DNA from: Nitrososphaerota archaeon
GTDB taxonomy: Archaea; Iainarchaeota; Iainarchaeia; Iainarchaeales; VGJJ01
Reading direction: 5' to 3'
Assembly (NCBI GenBank): GCA_020053155.1
Contig: JAGVNS010000144.1
Coordinates: 1-8,125, forward strand
DNA length: 8,125 nucleotides
This document shows positions 4,662 to 8,125 of the stretch, piece by piece; the stretch's first letter is position 1; every line of letters begins with the position of its first letter. Both the position numbers and the translations under genes were made by a program. The notes under the pieces were generated by a model that was given only the letters and a program-made list of their open reading frames with translations, did no database searches and was not told the origin of the DNA.

Positions 4662-5231
4662 ATGCAACCAACTATTTTCGACATCCTCTACCCATCTGCC
4701 CTCTCGCGTTCCAATGAAACGTGCGGATACATTTTAGCTAATCTTTCCGAAAAAGAAAAGTACTCTTTTCAAAATCATTTTCCAATATTATTTTTACCTT
4801 TGCTGGACCGAACGGAAATTCAACGCGCGGCTTCACAAAAAATTCCGTGCATGGTGTCCGTTCACTCATTGCAAAATGCATTTGACGTGTTCAAGCACCC
4901 CAATGTAAAATTTGTTCATGTGCCGTTTTCAGATAAGCCTATTATTGATGTTGGATGGATGGGGAAAGCAAAAGAGGATGGAACCAAAACCGTTGTTTTT
5001 TCTATTTTAGAATGGAAAGAAACAGTGGCCAACAATAAAACCAGGATTTTGGAAGAATATTTGAAGATGATTCGCTTGTTAGTAAAATGGAAAATTCCCG
5101 TTCTTTTGGCGAGCTTTGCAAAAGATGAAAATGAAATTCCAACCTTAGAGGAAAAGGAAGCCCTATCCTCTTTTTTAGGGGTTTATTCAAAACCCAAAGC
5201 GCTGGAAATAAATTCCCCAAGTGAGGGTTGA
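4662..5231 (+). CDS. rnp3: RNase P protein component 3 (Rnp3/p30), divergent
   Basis: The 189-aa product is best read as Rnp3 (p30), the TIM-barrel-like RNase P protein that pairs with Pop5 and helps the catalytic RNA mature tRNA 5' ends. Similarity lies mostly in the C-terminal half. VKFVHVPFSDKPIIDVGWMG (82-101) matches the strand and 'D..L' helix of the family, and TVVFSILEW (110-118) its conserved barrel strand. A long helix with RILEEYLKMIRLLVKWKIPV (128-147) follows, then LLASFAKDENEIPTLEEKEALSSFLG (148-173), where archaeal homologs have an SSA/SDA..W..R.P.DL...G..LG pattern. It is shorter than the roughly 210 aa of Pyrococcus Rnp3. The gene is clearly AT-rich compared with eL15. Its stop sits 4 nt before the rnp2 ATG, and this pairing strengthens the call. 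Without it the protein would be hard to name. Confidence 0.75.
   Translation: MQPTIFDILYPSALSRSNETCGYILANLSEKEKYSFQNHFPILFLPLLDRTEIQRAASQKIPCMVSVHSLQNAFDVFKHPNVKFVHVPFSDKPIIDVGWMGKAKEDGTKTVVFSILEWKETVANNKTRILEEYLKMIRLLVKWKIPVLLASFAKDENEIPTLEEKEALSSFLGVYSKPKALEINSPSEG
5223..5231 (+). promoter_or_regulatory. Ribosome binding site of rnp2
   Basis: GAGGGTTGA lies 4 nt before the ATG at 5236 and includes the rnp3 stop codon. It resembles GAGGTGA with extra bases. It favours ATG 5236 over GTG 5221 (upstream of the site) and ATG 5242 (farther away). Termination of rnp3 and initiation of rnp2 are probably coupled. Confidence 0.45.
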
Positions 5232-5235
5232 GCGC

Positions 5236-5604
5236 ATGGTCATGCAGAAAAAGCAGCACCTCTCCACCATTCCTCTATCCGTGCGGGGGAAAAAAAGGTA
5301 TATTTTGTTTCAGGTTTCAGTTGAAAACACCAAAAGCATTCCCAAAAATGAAATTGAAACCGAACTCAAAAGGCACATGTTTCATTGCTTTGGAGTGTTA
5401 GGCTTGCCATTGCATCGCGTCCGAATGATTGCCTATAATCCCCAAAATAGCAAAGGGGTATTGCGTTGCGCCCACACATCCAAAGGGGCGATGATTACCG
5501 CCCTGCTTGCGTTTCGAGTGTTTCAGGGCAAAAAAGCGAGTGTTCGGACTCTCCAAACGAGCGGCACCATCAAAACCCTTCGGCCAAGCCTAGAGCGGGC
5601 ATAA
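5236..5604 (+). CDS. rnp2: RNase P protein component 2 (Rnp2/Pop5)
   Basis: The 122-aa protein is Pop5/Rpp14, an RRM-like RNase P subunit that forms a heterotetramer with Rnp3 and positions the catalytic RNA for pre-tRNA cleavage. Diagnostic blocks are the leading strand RGKKRYILFQVSV (17-29), an acidic/basic helix (37-50), RVRMIAYNPQNSKGVLRCAHTS (61-82), where most homologs have a GILRC..  strand, and VRTLQTSGTIKTLR (103-116), the hallmark near-C-terminal motif. The length is normal. The start at 5236 is chosen because of the GAGGGTTGA site and near-contact with the rnp3 stop. A hairpin plus T-run after the stop suggests that the transcript ends here and that psmA is transcribed separately. 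Confidence 0.93.
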   Translation: MVMQKKQHLSTIPLSVRGKKRYILFQVSVENTKSIPKNEIETELKRHMFHCFGVLGLPLHRVRMIAYNPQNSKGVLRCAHTSKGAMITALLAFRVFQGKKASVRTLQTSGTIKTLRPSLERA

Positions 5605-5640
5605 GTGGTGTTTAGCGTCAGGACCCACGCCCTCCTTTTT
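5597..5640 (+). terminator. Hairpin plus T-run after rnp2
   Basis: GGGC (5597-5600) and GTGG (5605-5608) pair with CCAC (5625-5628) and GCCC (5629-5632), leaving an ATAA bulge that holds the stop codon. TTTTT (5636-5640) follows. The bulge and 16-nt loop make it weak as a bacterial-type terminator, but the U-run alone could work in archaea. The last bases overlap the psmA TATA box. Confidence 0.35.
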
Positions 5641-5644
5641 AAAG
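5635..5644 (+). promoter_or_regulatory. TATA box of the psmA-sbds-rrp4 operon
   Basis: CTTTTTAAAG is the best TATA-like element in the 114-bp gap. A start about 27 bp downstream (near 5667) would give a 5' leader of about 50 nt, unlike the leaderless genes upstream in the window. The presence of a real Shine-Dalgarno before psmA fits a leadered mRNA. Confidence 0.45.
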
Positions 5645-5705
5645 TAAATGCGCCTTTCTCCCATGGTTACCAATTAGGAAAATGGGTTTTGGGTTAGTGT
5701 AAAAT

Positions 5706-5713
5706 GGAGTGAT
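5706..5713 (+). promoter_or_regulatory. Ribosome binding site of psmA
   Basis: GGAGTGAT, one base shorter than the full GGAGGTGAT complement of the 16S 3' end, ends 5 nt before the ATG at 5719. The identical 8-mer serves rrp4 (7292-7299), which supports both as functional sites. Confidence 0.7.
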
Positions 5714-5718
5714 TCTTC

Positions 5719-6507
5719 ATGTATCCCGGTTCAGCCAAATCAGCAGCATACGATCGTTCCGCCACCATGTTCAGCCCGGATGGGCGATTATACCAAGTTG
5801 AATATGCCTCCAAAATCGTCCAGCAGGGAACGACGGGAGCGGCCTGCGTATACAAAGGAGGGGTTGTTTTCGGGGCGGACAAGAACGTCACGAGCAAACT
5901 CATGCTTCCCGATTCCATTGAAAAATTGTTCAAGATTGACGACCACATCGGAGCGGTCTCCGCGGGGTTAGTGGGGGACGCACGCAGGCTCATTCAGGGG
6001 GCACGATTCAAGGCGCAGGAAAACATAATGTATTATGATGAGCCTATTCACGTTGAAACACTTGCCAAAGACATTTCTGGAAACATGCAGGTGGTCACCC
6101 AATATGGGGGGATGCGCCCGTTTGGAGTTTCTTTTATTATTGGGGGAATGGATGAGACCGGTCCGCGATTGTTCGAGACCGAACCCTCGGGTGCACTGGC
6201 TGAATATTTGGCCGTTGCCGTGGGTCAAGGCCGAAAAGAGGCCATGGATTTTTTTGAGAAGAACTATCAAACCACCGTTTCCCGCGAACAGGCGGTTAAG
6301 CTGGTGTTTAATGCATTGGAACAGGGTCTTCCCAAAAATCAAAAGTTGAGTTTGGACCGCGTGGACTTTGGCTACATCGACAAAGAAAAGCCGTTCACGC
6401 GCATGGACAAGAATGATTTGAAAGCCATTCTGGGAGGGAAGTCAGGCAGTACGAATGCCTCTTCCTCTGCCGAATCAAAACAGAAAGAAAACCGTACATC
6501 CGAGTGA
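5719..6507 (+). CDS. psmA: Proteasome subunit alpha
   Basis: The 262-aa protein is the archaeal 20S proteasome alpha subunit, which forms the outer rings that gate substrate entry and dock the PAN or Cdc48 ATPase. The family signature AYDRSATMFSPDGRLYQVEYA (10-30) holds the YDR gate motif (11-13). GTTGAACVYKGGVVFGADK (37-55) is the first strand pair, VSAGLVGDARRLI (80-92) the conserved helix start, and GGMRPFGVSFIIGGMD (130-145) the mid-domain motif. As an alpha subunit it lacks the catalytic N-terminal Thr. Residues after about 241 form a Ser/Lys/Glu-rich tail (SGSTNASSSAESKQK...), longer than the globular fold needs. It heads the run psmA-sbds-rrp4, the arrangement known from many archaea. 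The sbds start lies about 57 nt after its stop. Confidence 0.97.
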   Translation: MYPGSAKSAAYDRSATMFSPDGRLYQVEYASKIVQQGTTGAACVYKGGVVFGADKNVTSKLMLPDSIEKLFKIDDHIGAVSAGLVGDARRLIQGARFKAQENIMYYDEPIHVETLAKDISGNMQVVTQYGGMRPFGVSFIIGGMDETGPRLFETEPSGALAEYLAVAVGQGRKEAMDFFEKNYQTTVSREQAVKLVFNALEQGLPKNQKLSLDRVDFGYIDKEKPFTRMDKNDLKAILGGKSGSTNASSSAESKQKENRTSE

Positions 6508-6530
6508 AAAAAACCAAAAAAATGGATAAG

Positions 6531-6550
6531 ACCCGCTTACGAAAGCGGGT
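6531..6550 (+). repeat. Perfect 8-bp hairpin between psmA and sbds
   Basis: ACCCGCTT (6531-6538), ACGA, AAGCGGGT (6543-6550): all eight pairs are Watson-Crick. In the mRNA it lies 23 nt after the psmA stop and 13 nt before the sbds ATG. The 3' arm includes GGGT of the GGGTTGAG stretch that could serve as sbds ribosome binding site. No U-run follows, so it is not a terminator. It may be a processing, stability or translation-control element. Confidence 0.6.
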
Positions 6551-6563
6551 TGAGATGAATCAT

Positions 6564-7268
6564 ATGGTCAAATTGGAAGAGGCAATCATTGCCCGCTATA
6601 CTAAGGATGGAAATCATTTCGAGCTGTTAGTGGACCCGGATTTAGCGTTGAAGCTTAAGCGCGGACACTCCGTGAGCATAGGGGACCTTCTTGCCAGTGA
6701 CGAAATTTATTCCGATGCTAAGAAAGGAGAAGAGCAATCCGCGAGTTTGGTGGAAAAAACATTTGGAACCAATGACGTGAGGGAAATCGCTCAAAAAATA
6801 GTGAAAGAGGGAGAAGTCCACCTTACTACGGAACAGCGCAGGGCGCTGCGTGAGGAAAAGAGAAAGGTCATTGTTGATTTTATTTCCCGCAATGCTATAA
6901 ACCCTCAAACGCAGGCCCCGCACCCCCCTCTCCGCATTGAAACCGCATTGAACGAGTTGAAAGTGCAAGTAGATGAGTTCAAGGACGTGAATACGCAAGT
7001 GAACGAAATCCTCCCCGCGCTTCGCCGGCTATTGCCGATATCCATGGATAAACTCCAAATTGCCATCAAGGTTCCCCCCCAGTTTGCCTCTCCTGCCTTA
7101 AACCTTTTGCATGGATTTGAGGTCAGAAAGCAGGAATGGCAGAACGATGGGAGTTTAATTGCCGTTATTGAGCTGCCTGGCGGGATGAAGCAGGAGCTAT
7201 TTGAGAAGCTCAACCACTTGTCGCATGGACAAGTCACAACCAAACTGTTGGAGAAACCCCTGCCCTAA
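6564..7268 (+). CDS. sbds: Ribosome maturation protein SBDS (Sdo1 family)
   Basis: The 234-aa protein is the archaeal Shwachman-Bodian-Diamond protein, which binds the large ribosomal subunit P-site region and, with an EF-2-like GTPase, helps release aIF6. The FYSH domain spans about 1-90: MVKLEEAIIARY at the start, FELLVDPDLALK (19-30), IGDLLASDEIYSDAKKGEEQS (39-59), then LTTEQRR (88-93). The helical domain II runs about 95-160 with VDFISRNAINPQT..PHPPLRIE.AL and the ferredoxin-like domain III from 164 (LQIAIKVPP to the end). Starts at GTG 6504 and ATG 6522 are open, but 6564 gives the normal MV.L.EA..AR family N-terminus and length. The others would translate through the hairpin at 6531-6550. 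Co-transcription with psmA and rrp4 is expected. Confidence 0.95.
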   Translation: MVKLEEAIIARYTKDGNHFELLVDPDLALKLKRGHSVSIGDLLASDEIYSDAKKGEEQSASLVEKTFGTNDVREIAQKIVKEGEVHLTTEQRRALREEKRKVIVDFISRNAINPQTQAPHPPLRIETALNELKVQVDEFKDVNTQVNEILPALRRLLPISMDKLQIAIKVPPQFASPALNLLHGFEVRKQEWQNDGSLIAVIELPGGMKQELFEKLNHLSHGQVTTKLLEKPLP

Positions 7269-7291
7269 CATGCACAACGTTTAGAGAAAAA

Positions 7292-7299
7292 GGAGTGAT
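7292..7299 (+). promoter_or_regulatory. Ribosome binding site of rrp4
   Basis: GGAGTGAT ends 6 nt before the ATG at 7306 and repeats the psmA site exactly. An ATG inside it (7298) meets a stop after two more codons, so 7306 is the start. Confidence 0.7.
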
Positions 7300-7305
7300 G
7301 AAACG

Positions 7306-8125
7306 ATGAGTAAAGAAGTAGTGGTGCCCGGAGAATTGTTGAGCACCGAAGGCAAACAGTTGGGATCGCACACGTTTGCGGTGGGAGAAAACATTTTCTC
7401 CGATTGTTTTGGAGTTAGGAATGAGAGCGATGACCGCATTGCCGTTGTTCCGTTGAGAGGGAGATACCTTCCCGTGGAAAACGACGTCATTATTGGCGTG
7501 GTTAAGAACGAAAAATTCGCGGGATACGATGTGGAAATAAACTCGTTTTATTCGAGTTTCGTCAGCAAGCAGGATTTGCGCGAACCCCTAAAAGTGGGTT
7601 CGGTTGTTTCTGCCAAAGTCGTTAAGGTAAATGAAATGAATGAAGCAGACATTGGAATGGTCCGCCCGTTGCTTGAGGGAGAAATTGTTTCCGTGACGGC
7701 CGTTAAAATTCCCCGCATCATCGGAAAGAATGCATCTATGCTGAACGCCATCAAGAATGGAACCGGTTCAACGGTAATGGTGGGAAGGAACGGCTTGATT
7801 TGGGTGAACGGGGGAAACGCCCCCCTGGCACGAGAAGCCATCCTGCGGGTGGAAGAATATTCGCACGCCGAGAATTTGACGCATGACATTCAGTGTTTTT
7901 TGGCAGCCAAAACAGGGCAGGGAATTCCGGGAACAAACGGACCGAGCAACGAAGAATCCTTTGGAGCAGATGACCAGGGATTCGGTGGGGGAATGGGCCG
8001 AGGCTTTTCACGCGGAGGAAGGGACAGCCACTTCCAAAACAGGGGAAGCCGGGACTTTCGCCCGCGAAATACTATGCGGGGGGGATTTGGAGGTCCACAT
8101 CGCGATAATTTCCGTTCGGGGGGAG
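7306..8125 (+). CDS. rrp4: Exosome RNA-binding subunit Rrp4, 3' end beyond window
   Basis: The frame is open from ATG 7306 to the window end (273 complete codons, no stop). Rrp4 is a cap subunit of the archaeal exosome, guiding RNA into the Rrp41-Rrp42 phosphorolytic ring. The N-terminal domain (1-52) begins VVVPGELL. The S1 domain spans about 53-118, with RYLPVENDVIIGVV, GYDVEINSFYSSF (73-85) and VGSVVSAKVV. The KH domain follows at about 123-190, with VKIPRIIGKNASMLNAIKNGTGSTVMVGRNGLIWV (133-167), where the GXXG-like loop IIGKNASM matches the family. From about 203 the chain turns Gly/Arg/Phe-rich, with RGF, RGG, RGS and RPRN motifs (232-273). Archaeal Rrp4 normally ends soon after KH, so this is an unusual tail. 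rrp41 is expected downstream. Confidence 0.95.
   Translation, partial: MSKEVVVPGELLSTEGKQLGSHTFAVGENIFSDCFGVRNESDDRIAVVPLRGRYLPVENDVIIGVVKNEKFAGYDVEINSFYSSFVSKQDLREPLKVGSVVSAKVVKVNEMNEADIGMVRPLLEGEIVSVTAVKIPRIIGKNASMLNAIKNGTGSTVMVGRNGLIWVNGGNAPLAREAILRVEEYSHAENLTHDIQCFLAAKTGQGIPGTNGPSNEESFGADDQGFGGGMGRGFSRGGRDSHFQNRGSRDFRPRNTMRGGFGGPHRDNFRSGG

Noticed and set aside
5663..5702. Tiny ORFs of 4 and 6 codons in the psmA leader
   Set aside because: Too short to call as genes; no ribosome binding site precedes either one.
6504..6563. Longer SBDS start at GTG 6504 or ATG 6522
   Set aside because: The added residues are not part of the family N-terminus and would be encoded by a perfect hairpin.
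1..8125. CRISPR arrays, insertion sequences or attachment sites
   Set aside because: No direct repeats with regular spacing, transposase motifs or terminal inverted repeats were seen; the AT-rich island has no recognisable mobile borders.

Overview
The window is archaeal. It holds eL15, two archaeal RNase P proteins (Rnp3/p30 and Rnp2/Pop5), a proteasome alpha subunit, SBDS and exosome Rrp4, together with AT-rich TATA boxes about 25-30 nt upstream of start codons (leaderless genes) and GGAGTGAT-type ribosome binding sites inside an operon. The compact layout, divergent Rnp3 and bacterial-flavoured content suggest a DPANN-type lineage, but one window cannot fix the phylum.

Layout. On the minus strand, from right to left: a TtuA/Ncs6-type tRNA 2-thiolation enzyme (651-1664), a Nudix hydrolase (151-645) five bases after it, and the 5' 43 nt of tRNA-Val(GAC), cut by the window edge (1-43). 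A divergent promoter region (1680-1747) separates them from a plus-strand block: a membrane-anchored Ig-like surface protein (1748-2590), eL15 (2708-3325), a 410-aa unusual protein (3386-4618), rnp3 (4662-5231), rnp2 (5236-5604), psmA (5719-6507), sbds (6564-7268) and rrp4 (7306 to the end, still open).

How they work together. eL15, the RNase P proteins, proteasome alpha, SBDS and Rrp4 form the known archaeal 'exosome superoperon', which joins ribosome maturation, tRNA processing, RNA decay and protein turnover. The thiolase and tRNA-Val add tRNA biology on the other strand.

Main discovery. The 410-aa gene sits inside this superoperon, between eL15 and rnp3. Its C-terminal half reads as a bacterial sigma-70 factor: a region 2 with the N...KRY, EDLLQ and STF..Y.IR..VTR pattern, and a region 4 helix-turn-helix with S.ERARQI. 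The part before it (about 135-240) reads as archaeal ribosomal protein uS15 (GLSPAKIG...YG, HSK..GL.L). A uS15-sigma fusion with its own archaeal TATA box is the most unusual object here. Bacterial-like sigma factors in archaea have been reported from single-cell genomes (Rinke et al. 2013, from memory), so the sigma part has precedent; I know of none for the uS15-like part or this insertion site. Other oddities are an RGG-type tail on Rrp4, perfect 8-bp hairpins at 74-93 and 6531-6550, and a shared TTAAATAC promoter element.
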